DNA from: JAGTRB01 sp037439685 | GTDB lineage: Archaea > Thermoproteota > Bathyarchaeia > TCS64 | Direction: 5' to 3' | NCBI GenBank assembly: GCA_037439685.1 | Contig: JBBIVO010000002.1 | Span: 1 to 57,929, forward strand | Length of the DNA: 57,929 nucleotides | Part shown: one piece after another, positions 1-7,656 of the stretch | How positions within the stretch are numbered: the first letter of the stretch is position 1 | How the letters are laid out: each line of letters opens with the position of its first letter | Made by a program: the position numbers and the translations under genes | The notes under the pieces: generated by a model | The model's input: only the letters and a program-made list of their open reading frames with translations | Told to the model about the DNA's origin: nothing | Databases searched by the model: none

Positions 1-1
1 A

Positions 2-1399
2 TCTCTCAGGAGGAAGAGGAGCCGGTCGACGAGCGGGGTCATGGTCGTGGCCGCCATGACGGAGCCTAGGAGGTGCCCCCATGGGAGGTGCGCATACTGT
101 CCAGGGGGGCCTGATGAGGGTGTTCCCCAGAGCTATACAGGGCATGAGCCTGCCTCCATGAGGGGGATCCAAAACCAGTACGACCCATTTCTGCAGGTGA
201 GGAGCAGGATAGACCAGCTTAGGGGCATCGGCCATGAGGTGGATAAGGTTGAGTTCATCGTCATGGGGGGCACATTTCCAGCCCTCCCCGTCGAGTACCA
301 GGAATGGTTCGTGAAGAGGTGCATAGACGCGATAACCGGGATGGACTCAGAGTCTCTGACCCAAGCCAAGGAGCTGGCTGAAAGGTCGAGGGTGAGGACT
401 GTGGGGATAACGGTTGAGACCAGACCCGACACGGTAAACTTCGAGAGCGTCGACCTGATGCTCGGGTTAGGCGTCACAAGGGTGGAGCTGGGGGTCCAGA
501 ACATCTACGACGACATCTACAGGCTGGTGGGTAGGGGACACACCGTCGAGGATGTCGTCGATGCGACCAGGACCCTCAAGGACTCGGGCCTAAAGGTGTG
601 CTACCACATGATGCCAGGTCTACCTGGATCGAGCTGGGAGAGGGATGTTGAGGCCTTCAGAACCATATTCACCGACCCGAGGTTCAAGCCGGACATGCTG
701 AAGATCTATCCAACCCTAGTCCTTAAGGGGACTAAGCTCTACGATTGGTGGGCCTCGGGAGATTATAATCCCCTATCCACGGAGGAGGCGGTTGAGCTAT
801 TAGCCACGATCAAGCCGATGGTTCCACCATGGGTTAGGATAATGAGGATCCAGAGGGATATACCCGCCCAATTGGTGGAGGCTGGAGTTAAGAGGAGCAA
901 TCTTAGGCAGCTGGTTCAGGAAAGGCTGAGAGAGCTGGGGGAGCGCTGCAGGTGCATAAGATGTAGGGAGATCGGCCATAAGAGTCTCAAGGTGGAGGAG
1001 GCAGGGGGGGAGGTGAACCTCCACTGCACCTCTTATGAGGCCTCTGAGGGCATAGAGAACTTCATCTCGGCTGATAGTGATAGAGAAGACGCGCTTATCG
1101 GATTCATCAGGCTTAGGATCCCCTCAGAACGGGCCCACAGGCCTGAGATAGACGCCTCCTCCGCCGTTGTGAGGGAACTCCACGTTTATGGGAGGATGAT
1201 CCCCATCGGGAAGAGGGTTGAGGATGCTTGGCAGCACAGGGGGTGGGGGAGGCTCCTACTCTCTGCGGCGGAGAGGATCTCCAGAGAGAGGTATGACGCG
1301 AAGAGGCTGGTCATCCTGAGCGCCCTTGGGACGAAGGAGTACTACAAGAGGCTCGGCTACCTTCCCGACGGCGTCTATATGTCCAAGAGGCTTGGGTAA
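2..1399 (+). CDS. elp3: Elp3-like tRNA uridine-34 acetyltransferase, N-terminus cut by window edge
   Basis: Radical SAM plus GNAT enzyme expected to start the cm5U/ncm5U-type modification of wobble uridine in tRNA. The reading frame is open from base 2 to the stop, and the residues before the first ATG (41) still look like Elp3 (SGV followed by MVVAAMTEPRRCPHG), so the gene begins outside the window. The radical SAM cysteines are in CPHGRCAYCPGG near the visible start. A second cysteine group, CRCIRC, lies mid-protein. The C-terminal third is a GNAT domain with HVYGRMIPIG and an acetyl-CoA loop in QHRGWGRLLL. It is followed by a small ORF and gatDE on the same strand. The family call is firm; the modification itself is inferred from the family. 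Confidence 0.93.
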   Translation, partial: SLRRKRSRSTSGVMVVAAMTEPRRCPHGRCAYCPGGPDEGVPQSYTGHEPASMRGIQNQYDPFLQVRSRIDQLRGIGHEVDKVEFIVMGGTFPALPVEYQEWFVKRCIDAITGMDSESLTQAKELAERSRVRTVGITVETRPDTVNFESVDLMLGLGVTRVELGVQNIYDDIYRLVGRGHTVEDVVDATRTLKDSGLKVCYHMMPGLPGSSWERDVEAFRTIFTDPRFKPDMLKIYPTLVLKGTKLYDWWASGDYNPLSTEEAVELLATIKPMVPPWVRIMRIQRDIPAQLVEAGVKRSNLRQLVQERLRELGERCRCIRCREIGHKSLKVEEAGGEVNLHCTSYEASEGIENFISADSDREDALIGFIRLRIPSERAHRPEIDASSAVVRELHVYGRMIPIGKRVEDAWQHRGWGRLLLSAAERISRERYDAKRLVILSALGTKEYYKRLGYLPDGVYMSKRLG

Positions 1400-1439
1400 C
1401 AGTTTTATCTACGAACCTGGCTTAACTATTGGCTAAGGG

Positions 1440-1745
1440 TTGTTCATAGTGGTCTATAACCTGAGGGTGCCCCTTGAAAGGGCTGCGAGGTATATCCAGA
1501 TCGAGAGGGAGATGGCGGAGATCTACAGAGGACATGGCTGCCTCGAGGTTGAGATATACAGGGACGCCTTAGACCCCCAGAACTGGATGGAGGTCTACAG
1601 GTTCAGGGATAAGGAGCACTACGAGGAGGTTGTAAACTCGGTCGGTAAGGATCCCAGAATGGAGGGGTTGACCATGGCCTTCATGTCCCTACTGGGCGGA
1701 GAGGAATATAAGCCCAGAAAGGGAGTATACTTCAAGATGATATAG
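1440..1745 (+). CDS. Small protein with ABM/dimeric alpha-beta barrel-like fold
   Basis: A 101-residue protein whose pattern (beta strand FIVVYNLRVP, an amphipathic helix, strand CLEVEIYRD, then a strand ending in MEVYRF followed by DKEHYEEVV) resembles antibiotic-biosynthesis-monooxygenase or DUF1330-type ferredoxin-like barrels. These are usually dimers and vary in function, so no substrate can be named. The start is TTG at 1440, giving MFIVVYN; a GTG at 1449 is an alternative. It lies 40 bases after elp3 and 29 bases before gatD and may be cotranscribed with them. The fold call rests on pattern only. Confidence 0.6.
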   Translation: MFIVVYNLRVPLERAARYIQIEREMAEIYRGHGCLEVEIYRDALDPQNWMEVYRFRDKEHYEEVVNSVGKDPRMEGLTMAFMSLLGGEEYKPRKGVYFKMI

Positions 1746-1774
1746 GGCGGGTCTTCTATTCGAAGGTCGAGCGA

Positions 1775-3106
1775 GTGGTCGGCATGGAGGAGCCTCTACA
1801 GGGTTATAGGGGGCGTGTGAGGGAGGCCTTAGAGAAGGCCGAGGTCAGGATAGGGGACCTCGTGAGGGTAGAGACGGGAACCGGGGCCTATGAGGGAATA
1901 TTGATGCCTAGGATAGAGGCTGCCGACGACCTATACCTCACCTTAAAGCTTCGGAGCGGCTATAACATCGGAATATCCTTCAGGGAGTCCATGGGGATAG
2001 AGCGCCTAAGAGAGGCCGAGAGGCCCCACTTCAAGCCTCCACCCATCCCTGAGGGGAGGCCCGGCCTTCCAAGGGTGAGCATCATAAGCACAGGGGGGAC
2101 CATAGCCAGCAGGGTAGACTATATTACGGGAGGCGTCAGAGCAGCCATAAGCTCTAGGGATCTCCTGAGCATAATACCGGAGCTCTCCGACATCGCCGTC
2201 ATCGACACCGATATGCTCTTCTCGATATTCAGCGAGAATATGGAGCCAAGCCACTGGTCCGAGATGGCTAGGAGGGCAGCCCAGAGGATCAGGGAGGGGG
2301 CTGAGGGGGTCATCATAACCCACGGCACGGACACCATGGGCTACTCCTCGGCAGCCCTCAGCTTCGCCCTCCAAGGCCTCCCAGCCCCAGTCATCTTCGT
2401 AGGCTCCCAGAGGAGCTCGGATAGGCCGAGCTCCGACGCGGCGACAAACCTGATAGGATCGGTGACGGCTGCCGTCAAGGCCCCCTTCGCGGAGGTGGTA
2501 CTGGCGATGCATGAGTCCACCTCAGACGATGCCATAGCCTTCCACAGGGGGACAAAGGTGAGGAAGTGCCACACGAGCAGCAGGTACGCCTTCAGATCCA
2601 TAAACTCCCAGCCCCTTGCAAGGCTCAAAGATGGTCGGATAGAGATGCTCACAGGCGAATATAGGCGGAGGGGAAGGGATGAGCTGGTGATAAGGGACAG
2701 GTTCGAGGGGAGGGTGGCCCTCGTGAAGTTCTACCCAGGCTTCGACCCTAGAATTCTAGAATTCCTCGCCGACTCAGGGTACAAGGGGGTCGTCTTGGAG
2801 GGGACGGGCCTCGGACACGTCGGCTCCAAGTGTTACCCATCCATAGAGAGGCTGATAGAGGAAGGGGCAGTTGTCTGCATGACCTCCCAATGCCTTTGGG
2901 GGAGGGTTAACATGAGGGTCTACTCCACAGGGAGGGAGCTCCAAAGAATGGGCGTTGAACCCCTAGGAGACATGCTACCAGAGACAGCCCTAGTGAAGCT
3001 CATGTGGGCCCTAGGAGAGGGGGGAGAAAGGGAGGAGGCGCTGAGGCTGATGAGGCTGAACATCGCCGGCGAGTACTCGGAGAGGACCCTATATGAGGGG
3101 AATTGA
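1775..3106 (+). CDS. gatD: Glutamyl-tRNA(Gln) amidotransferase subunit D
   Basis: Asparaginase-like subunit of the archaeal GatDE complex. It releases ammonia from glutamine (or asparagine) so that GatE can convert Glu-tRNA(Gln) to Gln-tRNA(Gln) in the cytoplasm. An N-terminal beta-barrel-like region (about residues 1-85) precedes the type I asparaginase domain. Visible motifs are ISTGGTIAS (first catalytic Thr), THGTDTMGYSS (second Thr-Asp pair) and VGSQRSSDRPSSDA. Length of 443 residues matches the family. Start is GTG 1775, or ATG 1784 three codons later. The end overlaps gatE by 14 bases, so the two subunits are translationally coupled. Confidence 0.95.
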   Translation: MVGMEEPLQGYRGRVREALEKAEVRIGDLVRVETGTGAYEGILMPRIEAADDLYLTLKLRSGYNIGISFRESMGIERLREAERPHFKPPPIPEGRPGLPRVSIISTGGTIASRVDYITGGVRAAISSRDLLSIIPELSDIAVIDTDMLFSIFSENMEPSHWSEMARRAAQRIREGAEGVIITHGTDTMGYSSAALSFALQGLPAPVIFVGSQRSSDRPSSDAATNLIGSVTAAVKAPFAEVVLAMHESTSDDAIAFHRGTKVRKCHTSSRYAFRSINSQPLARLKDGRIEMLTGEYRRRGRDELVIRDRFEGRVALVKFYPGFDPRILEFLADSGYKGVVLEGTGLGHVGSKCYPSIERLIEEGAVVCMTSQCLWGRVNMRVYSTGRELQRMGVEPLGDMLPETALVKLMWALGEGGEREEALRLMRLNIAGEYSERTLYEGN

Positions 3107-5024
3107 GCCCATCGACTATACGGGCATAGGGCTTAAGGTCGGCCTAGAGGTCCACCAGGAGCTGAAGACCGAGCACAAGCTCTTCTGCAGGTGTCCCCCC
3201 AGGCTCTTAAGGGGGGAACCGGAATACACCTTTAAAAGGAGGCTCCGACCGAGCCAGAGCGAGCTTGGAGAGGTGGACCCCGCCGCCCTCTTCGAGTTCA
3301 CCCATGGAAAGACCATCATATACGAGGCTGACAGGGAGACCTCATGCCTCGTCGAGATGGATGAGGAGCCCCCAGGCCCCCTAGACGAAGAGGCCCTGGA
3401 GATCTGCCTCCTCTTCGCCCTAATGACGGGCTCGAAGCCAGTGGATGAGGTCCACATGATGAGGAAGATAGTCGTTGACGGCTCCAACACCACAGGCTTC
3501 CAGAGGACCTGTGTGGTCTCCCTAGGAGGCAAGATAGAGGCCAACGGCAGGATCTACAGCATCGAGCAGGTCTGCCTGGAGGAGGACGCCGCGAGGAAGA
3601 TAGAAGAGGACGACGAGACCGTCAGATACCGGATAGATAGGCTTGGTATACCCCTGATAGAGGTCTCAACAGCGCCTGAACTCCACTCTCCGAAGGAGGC
3701 CGAGGAGGTGGCCCTGGCGATAGGCCGACTTTTAAGGGCCACGGGGAGGGTTCGAAGGGGTCTAGGGACCATAAGGCAAGATTTAAACATCTCGATAGAG
3801 GGAGGCGCCCAGATCGAGATAAAGGGCCTCCAGGAGCTCGAACTCATCTCCAGGGTGGTCGAGTACGAGGTGGAGAGGCAGAAGAGCCTTCTATCCATAG
3901 CCTCCGAGCTTAAGAGGAGGGGGGTCCAACCGTCTGATCTGAGAGAGGAGCTCTTCGACCTAACAGACCTATTCGTTTCGACCAGCTCTCGTACGATAAG
4001 GGAGGCTTTGAGCAGAGGCCACCGGGTTATGGCCCTCCGCCTCCCAGGGTTTGGAGGCCTCCTCGGATGGAAGCTCTGCCAAGACCTTACCTTTGGATCT
4101 GAGATGGCCGATAGGGCGAGGGCGTGGGGGGGAGCTAGAGAGATCCTCCCCATCGACGGGTCGTCTAGAGGGGATTTAAGCGGCGAGGAGTTTTCATCGA
4201 TCCTCTCTAGAACCATGGCGACGGAGAGGGATGCCCTGTTCATCGTGGTCGATGAGGAGGAGAGGTGTAGGAGGAGCCTTAAGGCCCTCCTAGAGAGGGC
4301 GAAGGAGGCGATAAGGGGAGTGCCAAGCGAGACTAGGGCTCCCAACCCCGACGGGACGACTAGATACATGAGGCCTAGGCCAGGAGCGGCCAGGATGTAC
4401 CCTGAGACGGACATCTGCCCCATACCCATAACGGCTGAAAGGGTGGAGAGGCTTAAGGCGCTCCTACCCGAGGCCCCCCAAGCTAAGCTAAGAAGGTTCA
4501 TGGAGGCCTATAGGCTTAACGAGAAGCTTGCAAGGCAGGTTATCGGATCAGCCCACTGCGAGCTCTTCGAGGAGTTGGCCAGAGAGACGAAGGCGCCTCC
4601 AACGGTGATAGCCGTCACCCTAACCGAGACCTTGAAGAGCCTCGAGAGGGAGGGGGTTAAGGTAAGGGAGGTTAAAGAGGAATCCCTGAGGAGCCTATTC
4701 AAGCTCCTCGGAGAGGGCGCGGTGACCAAGGAGGCGATACCAGCGGTCTTGAGTTGGCTCTCGGCCAACCCTGATGCCCCCCCGGAGAAGGGTCTAGAGG
4801 CCTTGGGGCTTAGGCTCCTATCTAGGGACCAGCTTAGAACGCTCATCGAGAGGGAGGTTGAGGAGAGGATGGAATTGGTGGACAGGATGGGAGATAAGGC
4901 CTTCAGCCCCCTCATGGGAGTCGTGATGTCGAAGGTTAGGGGTAGAGCCAACCCCGAGGAGGTGCAACTCCTCCTCAGAGAGACCTTAAAGGCCTTATCC
5001 TCTCGAAGGAGTGAACCCCCTTAG
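3093..5024 (+). CDS. gatE: Glutamyl-tRNA(Gln) amidotransferase subunit E
   Basis: The kinase/amidotransferase subunit of GatDE. It phosphorylates Glu on misacylated tRNA(Gln) and amidates it with ammonia from GatD. Residues near the start (GLKVGLEVHQEL) carry the GatB/GatE signature, and MDEEPPGPLDEEALEICL and VDGSNTTGFQRT are characteristic. The middle holds the AspRS-like insertion specific to GatE (around LRLPGFGGLLGWK). The C-terminal part has a YqeY-like tail. Length of 643 residues is normal. ATG 3093 lies inside the end of gatD. This is the archaeal route to Gln-tRNA and implies that no GlnRS is used. Confidence 0.95.
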   Translation: MRGIEPIDYTGIGLKVGLEVHQELKTEHKLFCRCPPRLLRGEPEYTFKRRLRPSQSELGEVDPAALFEFTHGKTIIYEADRETSCLVEMDEEPPGPLDEEALEICLLFALMTGSKPVDEVHMMRKIVVDGSNTTGFQRTCVVSLGGKIEANGRIYSIEQVCLEEDAARKIEEDDETVRYRIDRLGIPLIEVSTAPELHSPKEAEEVALAIGRLLRATGRVRRGLGTIRQDLNISIEGGAQIEIKGLQELELISRVVEYEVERQKSLLSIASELKRRGVQPSDLREELFDLTDLFVSTSSRTIREALSRGHRVMALRLPGFGGLLGWKLCQDLTFGSEMADRARAWGGAREILPIDGSSRGDLSGEEFSSILSRTMATERDALFIVVDEEERCRRSLKALLERAKEAIRGVPSETRAPNPDGTTRYMRPRPGAARMYPETDICPIPITAERVERLKALLPEAPQAKLRRFMEAYRLNEKLARQVIGSAHCELFEELARETKAPPTVIAVTLTETLKSLEREGVKVREVKEESLRSLFKLLGEGAVTKEAIPAVLSWLSANPDAPPEKGLEALGLRLLSRDQLRTLIEREVEERMELVDRMGDKAFSPLMGVVMSKVRGRANPEEVQLLLRETLKALSSRRSEPP

Positions 5025-5165
5025 CGATTTTCAGTAAAAGCTCATTCTTTGAACTAAAGTTTAGCTTATTTTATAAATATATTATAAAAATGGACTCTAC
5101 TCGAAGAGTAGATATTCCAAAAAAGTTAATTATGGTTGTATTAAAGTCTTTTTAGGAAGCCCCTT
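5025..5165 (+). promoter_or_regulatory. AT-rich intergenic promoter region
   Basis: After gatE the sequence turns AT-rich, with ttataaatatattataaaa around 5071-5089 and a second TATA-like stretch attaaagtcttttt around 5139. The second lies about 25-30 bases before the start at 5166/5175, which fits a leaderless archaeal transcript for the winged-helix gene downstream. Assignment is by pattern only. Confidence 0.5.
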
Positions 5166-5609
5166 GTGATACGTATGAGTCGCCCCCCCTTCAGAATTAG
5201 GGTTAGGATCGGAGAGGTAGAGGTGGAGATAGGGGGGGCTAGGGAGGAGGTTATCTCCACCCTAGAGGAGCTGGGCGGCATAATCGAGAGGTTTCAACAG
5301 GCCTTTAAGCTCGAGGGTGAGGTGGACCTTAACCCGAGGCCTGAGGTCCTTGATGAGGGTTTTCCGAAGATCCCGCCCACAAAACAGTGCAGTGAAGCCG
5401 TGATCTCCCTCCTATCCACGGACTGGGGGAAGACCCCTAGAACCCTCTCGGAGATAAGGGAGGCTATGGAGGCAAACGCGGTCTTCTTCCCAAAGACAAC
5501 CCTTTCAGGGGTTCTCGTATGGCTGGTCAAGAAGAACAAGGTTAGAAGATGGAAGGATAAGAAGAGGGGATATCTTTATACGATTCACGAGGTAGGAGGA
5601 GATGGTTAG
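5166..5609 (+). CDS. Winged-helix protein with N-terminal beta-rich domain (array member 1)
   Basis: A 147-residue protein, not matched to a named family. Residues 6-45 form a small beta/alpha segment (FRIRVRIGEVEVEIGGAREEV followed by an LEELGGIIERF helix). A spacer of about 25 residues follows, then a winged-helix fold from about 72 to 142 (helix SEAVISLLSTDWGKT, recognition helix KTTLSGVLVWLVKKNKV, wing RRWKDKKRGYLYTI). Start is GTG 5166 or ATG 5175; both fit the upstream TATA box. The stop overlaps the next gene by eight bases. The N-terminal motif is shared with that gene, so the two probably arose by duplication. Role unknown; DNA binding is inferred from the fold. Confidence 0.75.
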   Translation: MIRMSRPPFRIRVRIGEVEVEIGGAREEVISTLEELGGIIERFQQAFKLEGEVDLNPRPEVLDEGFPKIPPTKQCSEAVISLLSTDWGKTPRTLSEIREAMEANAVFFPKTTLSGVLVWLVKKNKVRRWKDKKRGYLYTIHEVGGDG

Positions 5610-6066
5610 ATTCAAGTTGAACATAAAGGCTCCCCTCTTCGAGCTTGAGATAGAAGGCGCATCTACATCAGAGATCCTGGAAGCCTTGAGGGGTTTGGAT
5701 AGAGGCTTTTTAGAGGAGGTAAAGGAGGCCATATCATCCTTCATGGAGGAGTCGAGAGATGAGGGTCTTAGGGAGATAGTTGAGGTGAGGTATGATGGCC
5801 CCCTGATCATAACCAAGAAAGACCTCTCCCATTACGAGGCCATAGGGCTCGTCCTATACTGCTCCAGGGATCACCAGGCAACCTCGAGGCAGATCAATAA
5901 TAGGCTAGCGGCGAGCGGGAAGAAGGTGACCGTCCCTGCCAGGCTCAACGAGATGGTCAGGAAGGGCCTCGTCTTCAGGCCTGAGGAGAGGGGCTCATTC
6001 TACAAGCTTTCCACGAAGGGGTTGAAATGGATGGAGGAGGAGGTGCTACCTAGGATCAGGAGGTAG
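5602..6066 (+). CDS. Winged-helix protein with N-terminal beta-rich domain (array member 2)
   Basis: A 154-residue paralogue-like neighbour of the previous gene. The first 45 residues repeat its layout: strands FKLNIKAPLFELEIEG, then a helix ending VKEAISSFMEE. A winged helix fills about 70-140 (SHYEAIGLVLYCSRD, ATSRQINNRLAAS, recognition helix VPARLNEMVRKGLV, wing FRPEERGSFYKLS), ending with a helical tail. ATG 5602 overlaps the previous stop, so the pair is an operon. The 3' end overlaps the convergent winged-helix gene at 6056-6066. The specific function cannot be read from the sequence. Confidence 0.75.
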   Translation: MVRFKLNIKAPLFELEIEGASTSEILEALRGLDRGFLEEVKEAISSFMEESRDEGLREIVEVRYDGPLIITKKDLSHYEAIGLVLYCSRDHQATSRQINNRLAASGKKVTVPARLNEMVRKGLVFRPEERGSFYKLSTKGLKWMEEEVLPRIRR

Positions 6067-6379
6067 CCTCCCTCTTGCTCAGCCTCTCGTAGAACTCCGA
6101 CGCGGCGAGGAGGAGGGAGAGGAGGATAATGTTACCATCGCAGGTGTATCCCCCCTCCCTGAAGGGGGCTCTCTGGATCAGCCCCTTCTCTAGGAGCTTG
6201 GCTAAGGCCCTCTCAACCGCCTTTGGGGTGAGGTTCACCTCCGATGAGAGCTCCTTAACCGTCATCGTCTTTCTAGTGCTCAAGAGGTGGTACAGTATGG
6301 CGAACTGGCTTGGAGCCCTCTGGATCATGAGAAGGGCATTCATCTTATCCCTTAGATCTCTCATGACCTCCTGCGTCAA
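6056..6379 (-). CDS. Small winged-helix protein (array member 7, last of the minus operon)
   Basis: A 107-residue MarR/ArsR-like winged helix and little else. The helices are PSQFAILYHLL, MTVKELSSEVNL and the recognition helix TPKAVERALAKLLEKGLI; the wing ends at GGYTC. It is followed by a hydrophobic C-terminal helix (NIILLSLLLAASEFYERL) that probably dimerises. The start is TTG 6379, one base after the upstream stop, or ATG 6364. It is most like the genes at 6381 and 6933. It overlaps the convergent plus-strand gene by 11 bases. DNA binding is inferred; the target is unknown. Confidence 0.75.
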   Translation of the reverse strand: MTQEVMRDLRDKMNALLMIQRAPSQFAILYHLLSTRKTMTVKELSSEVNLTPKAVERALAKLLEKGLIQRAPFREGGYTCDGNIILLSLLLAASEFYERLSKREATS

Positions 6380-6380
6380 C

Positions 6381-6656
6381 TCATCCCTTCAACTCCTCTT
6401 TAATCTCCCTATACAGCCTCATAAGCATATCATATGGGGTGAGGTTCGAGACATACCCCTCAGGGGTGGCTGAGATCAAACCCGCATTCTTCAACTCTGT
6501 CAACCTCGCCCTGACGGTTGAGGCCTTCTCCCAGACCCTCTCCGCGATCTCAGAGGGCTTCATCGCCCTATCCTTGAAGGAGAGGAGGCATAGCACCTTG
6601 AAGGCCGAGGTCTCAAGGCCTAACTCGTCCAGAGCCTTTAACCTATCTTGGGACAT
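6381..6656 (-). CDS. Small winged-helix protein (array member 6)
   Basis: A 91-residue winged-helix-only protein: first helix TSAFKVLCLLSF, then KPSEIAERVWEK, recognition helix STVRARLTELKNAGLIS, wing PEGYVSN, and a C-terminal helix YDMLMRLYREIKEEL. It aligns clearly with the gene at 6933 (shared S-FK-L--LSF, P--IAE, TVR--L--L and a terminal LY). The two probably come from a duplication. ATG 6656 is three bases after the upstream stop and the next gene starts one base after this stop, so it sits in a five-gene operon. Confidence 0.78.
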   Translation of the reverse strand: MSQDRLKALDELGLETSAFKVLCLLSFKDRAMKPSEIAERVWEKASTVRARLTELKNAGLISATPEGYVSNLTPYDMLMRLYREIKEELKG

Positions 6657-6659
6657 CTT

Positions 6660-6917
6660 CTATCTCTCGAAGTAGTCTTTAAGCAGCATAACCAGTATGG
6701 GCCCAAGCTTATACTTGTATACCCCCCTCGAGACCCTATCCACCAGCCCCTTGTTGTGGAGGTTGAAGAGGGCTATATTGACCGCGTTGAGGGAGAGGGA
6801 GAGCTCCTTTGAGAGCTCTCTCGATGACATCTGCTCCCCCTTCTCCACTAGCCTCAGGAGGACCTGACGCTGCGTATCCGCCCTCCTCAGCCCTTCCAAC
6901 TCCTCGGAACCCTTCAA
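6660..6917 (-). CDS. Small winged-helix protein (array member 5)
   Basis: An 85-residue winged-helix protein with helices TQRQVLLRLVEKGE and SSRELSKELSLS, recognition helix NAVNIALFNLHNKGLV, wing SRGVYKYKL and a short hydrophobic tail (ILVMLLKDYF). It resembles the first operon member at 7219 rather than its direct neighbours (N-V---F-L---GL, RG-Y, then I-L--L). Start is TTG 6917, supported by a good ribosome site (GGGAGG five bases upstream on the minus strand). It is 15 bases from the stop of the preceding gene if that gene ends at 6933. Confidence 0.75.
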   Translation of the reverse strand: MKGSEELEGLRRADTQRQVLLRLVEKGEQMSSRELSKELSLSLNAVNIALFNLHNKGLVDRVSRGVYKYKLGPILVMLLKDYFER

Positions 6918-6932
6918 GGGGCCTCCCTCGCG

Positions 6933-7205
6933 CTACTGCCTCTTCGCTAGGCATCTCAAGTATAGATCGGATATTAACTCGGTGAAGGCAACCCTAGACC
7001 GGTAGGCTCCATCCTCCTGTTGGGTCACGAAACCCTTCTCGAGCAGGGATCTAAGGGCAGGGCGCACCGTGCCCGGGGGGATTCCGGTCTCCTCTGCTAT
7101 CTGGGAGGGGAGGCTCGCCCCCCTAAAGGAGAGGTATGTCAGGATCTTGAATGGGCTTGAATCTACGGAGAGTTCCTTTGTAGCCCTATCTAGAAGCTCA
7201 TCCAT
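6933..7205 (-). CDS. Small winged-helix protein (array member 4)
   Basis: About 90 residues from ATG 7205. An upstream GTG at 7229 would add eight residues and overlap the previous gene, but the ATG has a better-placed purine-rich site (AGGGGCGG). Helices are SPFKILTYLSF and PSQIAEETGIP, the recognition helix PGTVRPALRSLLEKGFV, and the wing EDGAYRS is followed by a helix FTELISDLYLRCL. It is the closest relative in the window of the gene at 6381. It looks like a minimal MarR/ArsR-type regulator with no sensing domain. Confidence 0.75.
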   Translation of the reverse strand: MDELLDRATKELSVDSSPFKILTYLSFRGASLPSQIAEETGIPPGTVRPALRSLLEKGFVTQQEDGAYRSRVAFTELISDLYLRCLAKRQ

Positions 7206-7218
7206 TTCCGTTCCGCCC

Positions 7219-7464
7219 CTATACACCACTCCTCTCTAAAGCCCTTACCCTGTCCAGAAGGTGTAGAAGGATCCTCGGGACGTTCGGCGCGTAGTTGCCC
7301 CTCCCCTCCCTGAGCAATAAACCCTCCCCGCAGAGTTGAGCGAAAACGGCCTTGACGGAGTTGTAATTGGCGTTCAGTTTGGCGGCAACCTCGCTTGGGC
7401 CTGATTTTGGATCCTCGAGGAAAGCCCTGAAAACCGACTCCTTCAGGGTATACTCCTCACCCAT
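7219..7464 (-). CDS. Small winged-helix protein (array member 3, first of the minus operon)
   Basis: An 81-residue protein with helix LKESVFRAFLEDP, helix GPSEVAAKLNAN, recognition helix YNSVKAVFAQLCGEGLL, wing GRGNYAPN, and a terminal helix ILLHLLDRVRALE. It resembles the gene at 6660. It is first in a minus-strand run of five winged-helix genes and shares an AT-rich divergent promoter region with nurA (7465-7656). No ligand-binding or metal-binding residues are apparent. The function is unknown, but the position makes this the likely start of the transcript. Confidence 0.75.
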   Translation of the reverse strand: MGEEYTLKESVFRAFLEDPKSGPSEVAAKLNANYNSVKAVFAQLCGEGLLLREGRGNYAPNVPRILLHLLDRVRALERSGV

Positions 7465-7656
7465 CTCAATAAATCGGGTTTCAACCTCCTTATATAACTT
7501 TATTTTTCTTTTAAAGACCTTCTAGGCCAGCTTAATCCCTTTAGCCGAGCGTTAAAATTTTGAAATATATAAATAAATGGCGAATTTTCAGAAATGATGC
7601 TCGAGTTTCCGCAGGGTTTAAATATCCAAGAAATGAATCGTTGTAGTGAGGTTTAA
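7465..7656. promoter_or_regulatory. Divergent promoter region between winged-helix operon and nurA
   Basis: AT-rich region. For nurA on +, a TATA-like gggtttaaatatcc lies around 7614-7627, about 30-40 bases before ATG 7657. For the minus operon, the tatataactttatttttc tract around 7491-7510 provides a TATA-like element reading away from nurA. The shared region would let one of the small winged-helix proteins act on both transcripts, but no clear operator repeat is visible. Confidence 0.5.

Noticed and set aside
3554..4501. Long minus-strand open frame opposite gatE (315 codons)
   Set aside because: Lies wholly antisense to a clear gatE; its residues are Ser/Leu-rich as expected of the complement of a GC-rich gene and no domain is seen.
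6736..6954. 72-codon minus-strand frame inside the winged-helix array
   Set aside because: Overlaps two better-supported winged-helix genes, and its translation is repetitive Gly/Glu.
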